Origin: RGIG2945 sp045540355
Lineage (GTDB): Bacteria; Bacillota; Clostridia; Oscillospirales; Acutalibacteraceae
Direction of reading: 5' to 3'
DNA length: 64,000 bases
NCBI GenBank assembly: GCA_045540355.1
Contig: JAZQHB010000082.1
Location: 46,589 to 110,588, forward strand
Shown here piece by piece: positions 35,407-44,380 of the stretch; the stretch's first letter is position 1; the number at the start of each line of letters is the position of its first letter. Position numbers and translations under genes: made by a program. A model generated the notes under the pieces. That model had not been told where the DNA came from, searched no databases, and saw nothing but the letters and a program-made list of their open reading frames with translations.

Positions 35407-36327
35407 TTATTTCATCATGCTTGCAACTTCATCAGCGAAATTATCTTCTCTCTTCTGGAGACCTTCGCCCTTTGCAAAACGAGTAAAGCCTGTAACCTTG
35501 ATATCAGCACCAATCTTCTTAGCAACTGATTCAACATACTTAGCAACTGTAAAGTCGCCATCCTTTACAAACTGCTGATTAAGAAGGCAAACTTCTGAAT
35601 AATATTTGCCCATCTTACCAACAACAATCTTTTCAAGAACTGCTTCGGGCTTATTAGCCATCTTGGGATCTTCCTTCATCTGTGCAACAAGGATACCCTT
35701 TTCCTTTTCAACTGTTTCAGCGGGAACTGATGCTTCGTCAAGGAATGTGGGATTCATAGCTGCAACCTGCATTGCGATATCCTTACCCATAGTCTTGAAT
35801 TCATCGTTAGCTGCTGCATCTGTTTCAAAGCTTACAAGAACGCCAACTGAACCGCCGCCGTGAACATAAGTAGCTGTAACGCCTTCGATTCTTTCAAAAC
35901 GACGAATCTTCATGTTCTCGCCGATTGCAAGAATCTTATCCTGAAGATTTTCAGTAACTGTTCTGTCGCTGCCGAATAATTTCATCTCTGCAAGAGCTTC
36001 AACATCAGCAGGATTGCTCTCAACAATTGTCTTTGCGATATCCAATACAAATGCCTGGAATTCTGCATTCTTTGCAACGAAGTCTGTTTCGGAGTTAACT
36101 TCAACAACAACACCGACATTCTTTTCTTCGTCATTATAAGCGAGAACAACACCTTCAGCTGCAATTCTGCCAGCTTTCTTTGTTGCTGCTGCAAGACCTT
36201 TTTCTCTCAAAAAGTCAATTGCCTTATCCATATCACCGTCTGCTTCGACGAGTGCTTTTTTACAATCCATCATACCAACGCCTGTTTTTTCACGAAGCGC
36301 CTGCACATCTTTAGCTGTAAATGCCAT
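35407..36327 (-). CDS. tsf: elongation factor Ts
   Basis: Nucleotide-exchange factor for EF-Tu. The UBA-like N-terminus VQALREKTGVGMMDCKKAL and the conserved ETDFVAKN core are present. 306 residues, slightly on the long side for the family. GGAGG precedes the ATG. Second gene of the universal rpsB-tsf operon. Confidence 0.97.
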   Translation of the reverse strand: MAFTAKDVQALREKTGVGMMDCKKALVEADGDMDKAIDFLREKGLAAATKKAGRIAAEGVVLAYNDEEKNVGVVVEVNSETDFVAKNAEFQAFVLDIAKTIVESNPADVEALAEMKLFGSDRTVTENLQDKILAIGENMKIRRFERIEGVTATYVHGGGSVGVLVSFETDAAANDEFKTMGKDIAMQVAAMNPTFLDEASVPAETVEKEKGILVAQMKEDPKMANKPEAVLEKIVVGKMGKYYSEVCLLNQQFVKDGDFTVAKYVESVAKKIGADIKVTGFTRFAKGEGLQKREDNFADEVASMMK

Positions 36328-36364
36328 AACAAAATACCTCCGTTAATTTATACTAATTATATAA

Positions 36365-37099
36365 TTATTCAGCTGTTTCTTCAGCTTCGTCATCTTCGTT
36401 TTCCTTAGCTTCGCTGCTGCCCTGTCTGCCTTCGATAACTGCATCAGCCATAGCACCCGCAATCAATTTAACTGCACGGATAGCATCATCATTACCGGGG
36501 ATTACATAATCAATTTCGTCGGGGTCACAGTTTGTGTCAACGATAGCGATAATCGGAATACCGAGCTTCTTAGCTTCTGCAACTGCGATTCTCTCTTTTC
36601 TGGGGTCAACGATGAACATTGCTGCAGGCTGACCCTTCATTTCTGTGATACCGCCCATGAACTTTTCAAGGCGTTCGATTTCAAGGTTAAGCTTGATAAC
36701 TTCCTTCTTGGGAAGAAGATCGAATGTTCCGTCAGCTTCCATAGCTTTAAGCTGAGCTAATCTCTTGATTCTTCTCTGGATAGTTTTGAAGTTTGTGAGC
36801 ATACCACCGAGCCAACGAGCATTAACAAAAGGCATGCCGCAACGCTTTGCTTCTTCTGCAACTGAATCCTGAGCCTGCTTTTTAGTACCTACGAAGAGGA
36901 TTTCTCCGCCTTCTGCTGCGATACTTCTGATGAACATATAAGCATCTTCTAACTTCTTAACTGTTTTCTGAAGGTCGATGATATAGATGCCGTTGCGTTC
37001 TGTGAAGATGTATTCGCCCATTTTGGGGTTCCATCTTCTGGTCTGGTGTCCAAAGTGAACACCTGCTTCTAAGAGCTGTTTCATTGATACTACTGACAT
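36365..37099 (-). CDS. rpsB: 30S ribosomal protein S2
   Basis: Primary-shell small-subunit protein. Characteristic segments are LLEAGVHFGHQTRRWNPKM, FVGTKKQAQDSVAEEA, VNARWLGGMLTNFKTI and DTNCDPDEIDYVIPGNDDAIRA. The acidic tail is typical of the low-GC group. 244 residues with GGAGG in front of the ATG. Confidence 0.98.
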   Translation of the reverse strand: MSVVSMKQLLEAGVHFGHQTRRWNPKMGEYIFTERNGIYIIDLQKTVKKLEDAYMFIRSIAAEGGEILFVGTKKQAQDSVAEEAKRCGMPFVNARWLGGMLTNFKTIQRRIKRLAQLKAMEADGTFDLLPKKEVIKLNLEIERLEKFMGGITEMKGQPAAMFIVDPRKERIAVAEAKKLGIPIIAIVDTNCDPDEIDYVIPGNDDAIRAVKLIAGAMADAVIEGRQGSSEAKENEDDEAEETAE

Positions 37100-37198
37100 T
37101 ATTTTTTCCTCCTTTTTTATACCACCGCACCGCTTATAATCTGCAACACTAATCTGTGCAAGGAGCAGACTAATACCGTGCGTGCGTATTTCCGAAAT
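37100..37198 (-). promoter_or_regulatory. untranslated leader of rpsB-tsf
   Basis: About 95 bases lie between the promoter and rpsB, much longer than for most genes here. The leader holds a TCTGC/GCAGA pairing and two related ATTAGT segments. Ribosomal-protein leaders often bind their own product; that is a possibility, not shown by the sequence. Confidence 0.45.
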
Positions 37199-37227
37199 AG
37201 TATATCACAACAAAATCATTATTGCAA
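37199..37227 (-). promoter_or_regulatory. rpsB promoter
   Basis: TTGCAA (37222-37227) and TATACT (37199-37204) are spaced 17 bases apart, with TG one base before the -10. The -35 lies inside the last codons of the DUF3006 gene. Confidence 0.82.
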
Positions 37228-37446
37228 GTCATTTTTTGAAAAAAGTTTATTCATTCTGTTAAAATTTTTCTTTTGTATTTTTTCCTTCTCATTTTCAAGG
37301 AAATATGCACCTGCTTCGGTTAATTCAAGAATATCTCCCTCTTTGGTTTCAAAGGGAATATCATTTATCGGAATATTAGTAAAGCTTCCGTCAGGCATTT
37401 CACAAACAGCATAATCTGATTCTACTCTGTCAACTTTGATTTTCAT
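37219..37446 (-). CDS. DUF3006 family protein
   Basis: 75-residue protein of unknown function with the DUF3006 pattern: KVDRVESDYAVCE, then FTNIPINDIP and EGDILEL, a small beta-rich fold, followed by a lysine-rich tail. It overlaps the ComEC-like hydrolase stop by one base (TGATG) and has its ribosome site GGGGAGG there. DUF3006 genes often sit beside such hydrolases, so the pair probably works together. Confidence 0.85.
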   Translation of the reverse strand: MKIKVDRVESDYAVCEMPDGSFTNIPINDIPFETKEGDILELTEAGAYFLENEKEKIQKKNFNRMNKLFSKNDLQ

Positions 37447-38339
37447 CAGGCAGCCTCCCCGTTTACATATATTTGGTTATTTTTTATTGTAAAAACAATA
37501 TCGCCATCTTCGTCTGTTCGGTAGCAATCGACTTTTAAATTTTCAAGAAGATTCACAGTCTTGCTGTGCGGATGACCGTAATCATTATCTTTACCGCAAG
37601 AAATAACAGCAACATCAGGTGATACAGCTTTTATAAATTTTTCATCTGATGAAGTAGAGCTTCCGTGATGTGCAACTTTCAACACATCAGCAGAAATGTC
37701 AGGAAATTTTTCCAAGGTATCAAGCTCAGATTCTTTTTCCGTGTCGCCCGTGAAAATAAACTTCTTTCCATCAACTGAAAATCTTGTTATGACAGAGAGC
37801 ATATTCAAATCCTCATACTCTTTGTTAGGTCCCAGGATTTCAAAATAGTCCTCACCAAAGCTGTATTTTGCACCCGGCTTTGCCTGAATTAGATTTACAT
37901 TCTTTTCTTCAACCGCATCAAGAAAGCTTTCAAACACTTTAGTTGTCGGTATTTCACTTTCCGGGATGTGCGGCATTATGATATTCTTAACTTCAAAACC
38001 ATATATAACATCATCAGCACCACCGATATGGTCTTCGTGAGGGTGCGTTGTTATGAAATAATCAATAGTTGTAACCTTCTGACTACTGAGGTATTCTTTA
38101 AGCTTATTTGCCGAAATACCGGGTCCCGCATCAATCAATACATTTGCATTTTCCGTCTTTACAAGAACAGAATCACCCTGTCCGACATCAATAAAATGAA
38201 CTCCGTTTTGTTCTTTGAAGTATTCAATATCTCCTCCGAATACTGCTTCCAAAGCCGGAAATTTTGTTGAGAGCATACCGCAGACGACGATAATTACCGC
38301 AACAATCAGAACGGATATTTTACTTGCATTTTTCTTCAT
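37446..38339 (-). CDS. ComEC/Rec2-like metallo-beta-lactamase-fold hydrolase
   Basis: 297 residues with an N-terminal membrane anchor (ISVLIVAVIIVVCGML) and an MBL fold: VHFIDVGQGDSVLV, metal site THPHEDHIGG, FTGDTEKESE, and KVAHHGSSTSS. The domain matches the C-terminal part of the DNA-uptake protein ComEC without its membrane channel, so it is likely an exported or surface-facing hydrolase, perhaps a nuclease. I use the ATG at 38339 after AAAGGAAA; a reading from 38399 would overlap the terminator hairpin. The cysteine in the anchor lacks a good lipobox. Confidence 0.88.
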   Translation of the reverse strand: MKKNASKISVLIVAVIIVVCGMLSTKFPALEAVFGGDIEYFKEQNGVHFIDVGQGDSVLVKTENANVLIDAGPGISANKLKEYLSSQKVTTIDYFITTHPHEDHIGGADDVIYGFEVKNIIMPHIPESEIPTTKVFESFLDAVEEKNVNLIQAKPGAKYSFGEDYFEILGPNKEYEDLNMLSVITRFSVDGKKFIFTGDTEKESELDTLEKFPDISADVLKVAHHGSSTSSDEKFIKAVSPDVAVISCGKDNDYGHPHSKTVNLLENLKVDCYRTDEDGDIVFTIKNNQIYVNGEAA

Positions 38340-38355
38340 ATATTTTCCTTTCTCT

Positions 38356-38393
38356 GTCAAAAATCGCTCACAGTATAAAACCGTGGGCGATTT
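38356..38393 (-). terminator. terminator after the YgiQ-like gene
   Basis: AAATCGC-CAC pairs with GTG-GCGATTT (38361-38393, including one G-T pair) and is followed by a T-run on the (-) strand. Confidence 0.7.
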
Positions 38394-38395
38394 AC

Positions 38396-40153
38396 TCATT
38401 TTTTCTTACTTCTCTTTATGCCCGCTTTTCTATATGCTTCTTCAACCAATTTACGGTTTTGCGGCAAGAAATATTGCAGCAATGCTCTCTGCAGTGCTTT
38501 ATCGTGTGGCGTTTTTGCTACATACACTTCTTTCATTGTATAAGGGTCAAGCCCTGTATAGAACATACAAGTCGACACAGTACCGGGTGTAGGATAGAAA
38601 TCCTGAACCTGATTGGGTCTGATTCCCTCTTTTTTCATAAACTCAGCAAGCTTTATTGCGTCTTGCAAAGTGCAACCCGGATGAGAAGACATAAAATACG
38701 GAACTATATACTGCTCTTTTCCGATTTTTTTTGTAATCTCAAAGAACTTCTCGGAAAACTTTTTATAAACTTCAATGTGAGGTTTACCCATATAATCGAG
38801 CACAGTCGCTGAGCAATGCTCGGGTGCGACTTTTATCTGACCGCTTATATGATATTTGATAAGTTCATACATAAAATCTTTGTTTTTATCTTCAAGCATA
38901 TAATCGTATCTGATACCTGAACGGATAAAAACCTTTTTTATTTTCGGCAAAGCTCTTACAGTCCTCAAAATATCAAGATACTCTGTATGGTCAACTTTCA
39001 AGGCCTTGCACGGAGTCGGAGCAAGACACTTTTTGCCTTTGCACAAACCATGTTCATCTTGTTTTTCACAAGACGGTTTTCTGAAATTGGCTGTAGGACC
39101 TCCGATATCATTTATATAGCCTTTGAAATTCGGCATTTCAGTAATTCTTTTCGCTTCTTCAACAATTGATTGCTTGCTTCTTGATGTGACATATCTGCCC
39201 TGATGAAAAGCAAGAGAGCAAAAATTGCAAGCACCGAAACAACCTCTGTTATGTGCGATGGAAAATTCAACTTCTGAAATACCCGGTACTTCCTCTGTAT
39301 AAGACGGATGCGGTTGTCTTGTAAAAGGAAGTGCGTACACCGCATCAAGCTCCTCGGTTGTGAGTGGCGGCATAGGCGGATTCTGTATCAACATTCTGTC
39401 GCCGTGTCTTTGTTTTATGAGCTTACCCCTGACAAAATCGTGTTCGTCAAGCTGTATTCTTGTCGCTTTTGCATACTCCTTCTTTGATGTAGAAACATTC
39501 TTAAAGGACGGACACTCAATACCTATATAAGGCGTTTCGGAAACCGGTACGGAGTAAACTGTACCAAGAACATCTGTTATCTTAGAAATCGGGATATTCT
39601 TTTTTAATTTTCCTGCAATCTGTACGGTCTGCTTTTCGCCCATACCGTAAGAAATCAAATCTGCACCCGAATCAAAAAGAATGGATTGTCTGACTTTATC
39701 ATCCCAATAATCGTAATGAGCAAATCTGCGGAGTGAAGCTTCAAGACCGCCAATAATAATCGGTACATCGCCGTAAATTTCCCTGACTTTTTGCGAATAA
39801 ACAATTACAGCTCTGTCCGGGCGTTTCCCGAATTTACCACCGACTGTATAAGCATCTGTACTTCTCTTTTTCAAAGCAACGGTATAATGTGCAACCATTG
39901 AGTCAATGTTTCCCGAAGTAATGAAAAAACCGTATCTCGGCTTGCCGAATTCCATGAAATCCTCATTACTTTTCCAATCAGGTTGAGAAATAACTCCTAC
40001 CTTAAAGCCTGCATTTTCAAGAACTCTCGTTATAATAGCTGCACCGAATGACGGGTGATCAACATAAGCATCACCCGTTATGTAAACAAAATCTACATAG
40101 TGCCATCCCCTGTCAAGCATTTCCTGACGGGAAATCGGAAGAAAATCATTCAT
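38396..40153 (-). CDS. YgiQ-family radical SAM protein
   Basis: 585-residue radical SAM protein of the YgiQ/UPF0313 type, function unknown. N-terminal MNDFLPISRQEMLDRGW and DAYVDHPSFGAAII are typical; the cluster motif is RGCFGACNFCS (CxxxCxxC). HPGCTLQDAIKLAEFMKK and FYPTPGTVSTCMFYTG follow in the C-terminal half. The gene overlaps the ftsK end by eight bases. Of two adjacent ATG codons I use the second (40153), which gives the family N-terminus and better spacing from GAGG. Confidence 0.92.
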   Translation of the reverse strand: MNDFLPISRQEMLDRGWHYVDFVYITGDAYVDHPSFGAAIITRVLENAGFKVGVISQPDWKSNEDFMEFGKPRYGFFITSGNIDSMVAHYTVALKKRSTDAYTVGGKFGKRPDRAVIVYSQKVREIYGDVPIIIGGLEASLRRFAHYDYWDDKVRQSILFDSGADLISYGMGEKQTVQIAGKLKKNIPISKITDVLGTVYSVPVSETPYIGIECPSFKNVSTSKKEYAKATRIQLDEHDFVRGKLIKQRHGDRMLIQNPPMPPLTTEELDAVYALPFTRQPHPSYTEEVPGISEVEFSIAHNRGCFGACNFCSLAFHQGRYVTSRSKQSIVEEAKRITEMPNFKGYINDIGGPTANFRKPSCEKQDEHGLCKGKKCLAPTPCKALKVDHTEYLDILRTVRALPKIKKVFIRSGIRYDYMLEDKNKDFMYELIKYHISGQIKVAPEHCSATVLDYMGKPHIEVYKKFSEKFFEITKKIGKEQYIVPYFMSSHPGCTLQDAIKLAEFMKKEGIRPNQVQDFYPTPGTVSTCMFYTGLDPYTMKEVYVAKTPHDKALQRALLQYFLPQNRKLVEEAYRKAGIKRSKKK

Positions 40154-42725
40154 CATAATCCTCGTATTCATCGGAATCATCTTCATAATCCGAATTACTT
40201 TCTGATAAAGCTTCTCTTTGAAGCCATTCCTGTTTTGTTATAAGAACCTTTCTCGGTTTAGCTCCTTCATAAGGACCTGCAATGCCCATTTGTTCCATAA
40301 TATCAACAATTCTGCCTGCACGAGCATATCCTACCTTGAGCTTTCTCTGAAGTAAAGATGTTGATATCTGATTGTTTTCAAAGGCAATTTCAATAGCCTG
40401 CGGTAATAATTCATCACCATCAATACCATCTGAATCGTCATCCATTGCTGATGAACCCTTGCCTTTTTTCTCCACAACAGCTTGTCTGTCAATTTCTTTA
40501 ATGATTTCATCATCATACTCGGTTTCTTCCTGATTCTTGATAAATGAAACAATATCGCTGATTTCTTCGGTAGAGATGTAGCAACCCTGTATTCTTGTAG
40601 GCTTGGATTTGCCGACCGGTGCAAAGAGCATATCGCCGTTACCCAATAACTTTTCAGCACCCGCTGTGTCGATAATAGTTCTTGAGTCAATCTGCGAGGA
40701 AACCATAAGTGAAATTCGGCTGGGTACATTAGCTTTGATAAGACCCGTAATAACATCAACAGACGGTCTCTGTGTTGCAATTACAAGGTGCATACCCGCC
40801 GCACGAGCCATCTGTGCAAGACGGCAGATTGAACCTTCGACTTCACTCGGAGCCGCCATCATAAGGTCTGATAACTCGTCTATGAATATAACTATCTGAT
40901 GCATCTTCGGAATATCAGGATTCGATTTTGCAAGCTTATTGTAATCATAAATATCCCTGACATTCATTTCAGAGAACAATTTATATCTGTTATTCATTTC
41001 CGTTACTGCCCAAGCAAGAGCACCTGCAGCTTTTCTCGGGTCATCAACAACAGGTACAAGAAGATGCGGAATACCGTTATACACCTTAAATTCAACCTTT
41101 TTGGGGTCAATCATCAGAAGCTTAACTTCGTCGGGAGTTGCGTTATAAAGTAAGCTTACTATCATCGCATTAAGACATACTGATTTACCTGAGCCTGTAG
41201 TACCTGCAATAAGAAGATGAGGCATCTTTGCAAGGTCTGCACAATTTATGTTACCTGCAATATCCTTACCCAACGCAACATTGAGTTTTGATTTCGATTT
41301 CTGATATTCGGGTGATTCTACTATCTCACGCATCGAAACCATAGCTTTTACAGTATTAGGAACTTCAATACCGACTGCTGATTTGCCGGGTATGGGAGCC
41401 TCAATACGGACACCCGAAGATGATGCGAGGTTCATTGCAATTTCATTTGCAAGGTTTGTAATTCTGCTGATTCTTACACCCGGTGCGGGCTTCAGTTCAT
41501 ATCTTGTAACGGACGGACCTTTTGAAATTGCAATTATGCTTGTTTCTACGCCGTAACTTCTCAATGTTTCAACAAGTTTCTTGGCAGTCATTTCGAGGTT
41601 TTCCGCCATCGTAGCCGCATTGGTATTTGAGTATGCCGTCAAACAAGTAAACGGAGGCTTTTTGTAAGAATGTTCCGCCTCCGGAATCTGCTGAGTTTCG
41701 GGAGCTTCAAATTCTTTTATCGGTGCAGAATCGGTCTTTTCAACCTTTTCTCTCTTTTTTCGAGTTCTCGGCTTAGCTTCCTCCTGAGGTACCTCCGGAA
41801 CATAGTTATCCTCAAGCTCAAGTATTCTGATTGTATCATTTTCGTCCTCAGCGTCACCGACGACTAATGGCGTTTGAGCCTCTTCAAGCTCCGTAAATTT
41901 TGATTTTTTCTTTGTTGAAGGTCCTATCGGAATGTCGATAAAAATTCCGTCATCTCTCTCCATACCGAAATAATCATTATCATCGAAGTTTGTTTCTTGC
42001 TCTTCTCGTTCTCTGCGTTTTTCTTCAACTCTGACCTTTTGCCTGTCAACTGCTTTTTTAGCTTTTTGTGCCGGTTTTATTACAGTTGACAAAAAGTTCA
42101 TCAAGGGTGTTTTTGTAAGAAGCATCAACGAAACAAAAATTAAAATTATATCAATGATAGCCGAACCGGTCTTTCCGAAAATAACAACGAGTAAACCGCC
42201 GAAGAGTGCACCTATAACACCGCCGTTAACAGACGATACACCGATTTCGTAGGAATCGGTTATGTAAGCAAGAAACTTGCTTTCGTCAAGATAATCTCTG
42301 TCATTACCGAATATAAAGAAAGCCGAGGCGAGAAAAACTACAAGACAAAACGAAAATACGACTCCTGACCTTGAAACTTCTTTTGTTCTTCCCATGGCAA
42401 TAATTATTGACGCATACATCAACACTATCGGGAACAAATACGCACAATAGCCCAACATTCCGAGAGAGAAATTGTGAAGCACATTCCAGAATTTTTCACC
42501 CGGTATAAATGTAAGACAGAAAGAAAAGATTGAAAAAGCAAAAAGGATAATCGCAACAATCTGACTTTTTCCCTCAAAAAACGATTTCTTTTCCTGAGGT
42601 TGTTTTTTTGATTTTTTCGCAGTATCAGCTTTCCCTGCAGCTGTCCTGCTCTTTCTTATGTCCGAAATATTCTGAACACTTGTATCTTTTTTATTTGCCG
42701 TTTTTTTCTTTTTCTTTGTTGCCAT
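40146..42725 (-). CDS. ftsK: DNA translocase FtsK/SpoIIIE
   Basis: 859-residue DNA pump that moves chromosomes through the division or sporulation septum. A basic N-terminus is followed by four to five membrane helices (to about residue 190), a charged linker, and the motor with Walker A AGTTGSGKSVCLNAM near residue 508, Walker B IFIDELSDLMM and the ATQRPSVDVITG region. The C-terminal gamma winged helix LLQRKLKVGYARAGRIVDIME reads KOPS/SRS signals. In spore-formers one such protein may serve both cell division and forespore DNA transfer; the sequence alone does not say which. Confidence 0.95.
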   Translation of the reverse strand: MATKKKKKTANKKDTSVQNISDIRKSRTAAGKADTAKKSKKQPQEKKSFFEGKSQIVAIILFAFSIFSFCLTFIPGEKFWNVLHNFSLGMLGYCAYLFPIVLMYASIIIAMGRTKEVSRSGVVFSFCLVVFLASAFFIFGNDRDYLDESKFLAYITDSYEIGVSSVNGGVIGALFGGLLVVIFGKTGSAIIDIILIFVSLMLLTKTPLMNFLSTVIKPAQKAKKAVDRQKVRVEEKRREREEQETNFDDNDYFGMERDDGIFIDIPIGPSTKKKSKFTELEEAQTPLVVGDAEDENDTIRILELEDNYVPEVPQEEAKPRTRKKREKVEKTDSAPIKEFEAPETQQIPEAEHSYKKPPFTCLTAYSNTNAATMAENLEMTAKKLVETLRSYGVETSIIAISKGPSVTRYELKPAPGVRISRITNLANEIAMNLASSSGVRIEAPIPGKSAVGIEVPNTVKAMVSMREIVESPEYQKSKSKLNVALGKDIAGNINCADLAKMPHLLIAGTTGSGKSVCLNAMIVSLLYNATPDEVKLLMIDPKKVEFKVYNGIPHLLVPVVDDPRKAAGALAWAVTEMNNRYKLFSEMNVRDIYDYNKLAKSNPDIPKMHQIVIFIDELSDLMMAAPSEVEGSICRLAQMARAAGMHLVIATQRPSVDVITGLIKANVPSRISLMVSSQIDSRTIIDTAGAEKLLGNGDMLFAPVGKSKPTRIQGCYISTEEISDIVSFIKNQEETEYDDEIIKEIDRQAVVEKKGKGSSAMDDDSDGIDGDELLPQAIEIAFENNQISTSLLQRKLKVGYARAGRIVDIMEQMGIAGPYEGAKPRKVLITKQEWLQREALSESNSDYEDDSDEYEDYDE

Positions 42726-42733
42726 TTTTTACC

Positions 42734-43609
42734 TCACACAAATAATTTTACAATTCCTAAAGTTACAACTACAATACCTAAAACAAGGCAATAGAAACCG
42801 AAAATTTTGAATTTATCCTTCTTAACAAGCCATTCCAAAGCTTTTATTGCAAGAATACCGACACCCGCTGCAACAAGAATACCGACGATTGCCGCACCGA
42901 TATTCAGGTCAGAGCCGACTTCAATTGCGTCTTTAATTTCCATGACATTTGCAGCAAGGATTGCAGGAATACCTAAAATAAAGGAATATTGTACCATATA
43001 TTCTCTGTCAACACCGAGCATCATACCCGTTGAAATTGTTGAACCTGAACGGGAAATGCCGGGAAATCCTGCCGCTAAAAACTGAGCAAAGCCGACACCC
43101 AAGGCTCTTTTTGTATCAATAGCTTTCGGTTTTCTTGTTTTACTGTTTGCAACTTTTGTTCCTGTCAACAATAGTGCCGCAGTAAGAAGGAAACAAAAGC
43201 CTTCAACTATAATATCATTGTCTTCAGAAAGTCCGCCAAGGAAATCCATGAGCATATTGCCGTTACCTATAGGTATAAGAAGCAACAACAGCGGAACGCA
43301 TGAAACTATCATCATCACAAGCATTTTTCTTGTGTCGTTCATATTCTTAAAGGAGAATTTACCTGTAAAAATATCTTTAATTGCTCTGAAAGCCTCTAAA
43401 ATCATTTCCCATATAGTCTTGTAGTAAACAATAAAGACTGCAATAAGAGTTCCCATATGTAACAAAACGGACAATAAATTTGAAGATTCTCCGCTTTGCT
43501 GATTCATAAAGAACTGAAAAACCGAAAGGTGTCCGCTTGAAGAAACAGGCAGAAACTCAGTCAAGCCCTGCACAATGCCTAAACCTATCGCTTTTAAATA
43601 TTCTATCAA
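42734..43609 (-). CDS. uppP: undecaprenyl-diphosphatase
   Basis: Polytopic membrane phosphatase (BacA family) that recycles undecaprenyl diphosphate for wall synthesis and confers some bacitracin tolerance. The catalytic motifs GLTEFLPVSSSGHL and FPGISRSGSTIS are both intact. 291 residues, about eight membrane helices. The only plausible start is a TTG at 43609, five bases after GGAGAGG and two bases from the stop of the ClpP-like gene. Confidence 0.95.
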   Translation of the reverse strand: MIEYLKAIGLGIVQGLTEFLPVSSSGHLSVFQFFMNQQSGESSNLLSVLLHMGTLIAVFIVYYKTIWEMILEAFRAIKDIFTGKFSFKNMNDTRKMLVMMIVSCVPLLLLLIPIGNGNMLMDFLGGLSEDNDIIVEGFCFLLTAALLLTGTKVANSKTRKPKAIDTKRALGVGFAQFLAAGFPGISRSGSTISTGMMLGVDREYMVQYSFILGIPAILAANVMEIKDAIEVGSDLNIGAAIVGILVAAGVGILAIKALEWLVKKDKFKIFGFYCLVLGIVVVTLGIVKLFV

Positions 43610-43610
43610 A

Positions 43611-44333
43611 CTAATCCTCTCCTTTTTTGTTGTTTATGGTTGAATAAAGCCAATCCAAAGCATCGGAAAGACTGCCCACTTCATCAATAAGACCTTCTTT
43701 TACCGCCTCTTCGCCTGTTAAAACAGTACCTACATCCATAACAAGCTTACCCGTTGCAAGCATAAGATTTCTGAATCTGTCCGCTTTAATTTTTGAATTA
43801 TCTTCAACAAATTTTACAATTCTTTCTTGCATCTGTTCAAAGTAAGACAAGGTCTGCGGTACACCCAAAACAAGTCCGTTCATTCTGACGGGATGTATTG
43901 TCATGGTAGCCGACGGTACAATATACGATTTCTGTGAAGATACCGCCAAGGGTACGCCGATTGAATGACCGCCGCCCAAAACAAGCGAAACTGTCGGAGT
44001 TTTCATACCTGACACAAGTTCTGCAATTGCAAGCCCTGCTTCAATGTCGCCGCCGACCGTGTTGAGTATTAGTATAAGTCCGTCAATTTCATCGCTCTCT
44101 TCAATTGCAACAAGGCTCGGTATTACATGCTCGTACTTTGTTGTTTTGTTCTGAGGCGGCAAAACATAATGACCCTCAATCTGACCGATTATAGTCATGC
44201 AATGAATATATCTGCCGTTTTTATTTACCGTAATTGAGCCGATATCTACAATTTGTTTTATGTCGTTAAGGATATTATCGCCGTTGTTTTCGTTATCTGC
44301 TTCGGGTGTTGTCGGTTGTGTTATATTTTTCAT
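43611..44333 (-). CDS. ClpP-like protein, TepA type
   Basis: 240-residue ClpP/crotonase-fold serine peptidase-like protein resembling B. subtilis TepA. The serine is in GGGHSIGVPLAVSS and the histidine in TIHPVRMNG; the family also shows ILNTVGGDIEAGLAIAE. I choose the ATG at 44333 because AGGGGG is seven bases before it, while the ATG at 44339 lies one base from that site. A small TATGTC/GACATA hairpin (44346-44365) precedes the ribosome site. In B. subtilis TepA is reported to affect protein secretion; here a role is inference. Confidence 0.88.
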   Translation of the reverse strand: MKNITQPTTPEADNENNGDNILNDIKQIVDIGSITVNKNGRYIHCMTIIGQIEGHYVLPPQNKTTKYEHVIPSLVAIEESDEIDGLILILNTVGGDIEAGLAIAELVSGMKTPTVSLVLGGGHSIGVPLAVSSQKSYIVPSATMTIHPVRMNGLVLGVPQTLSYFEQMQERIVKFVEDNSKIKADRFRNLMLATGKLVMDVGTVLTGEEAVKEGLIDEVGSLSDALDWLYSTINNKKGED

Positions 44334-44380
44334 TTTCATTCCCCCTATGTCCTATTTTAGACATAAGAGAAATATTTATA

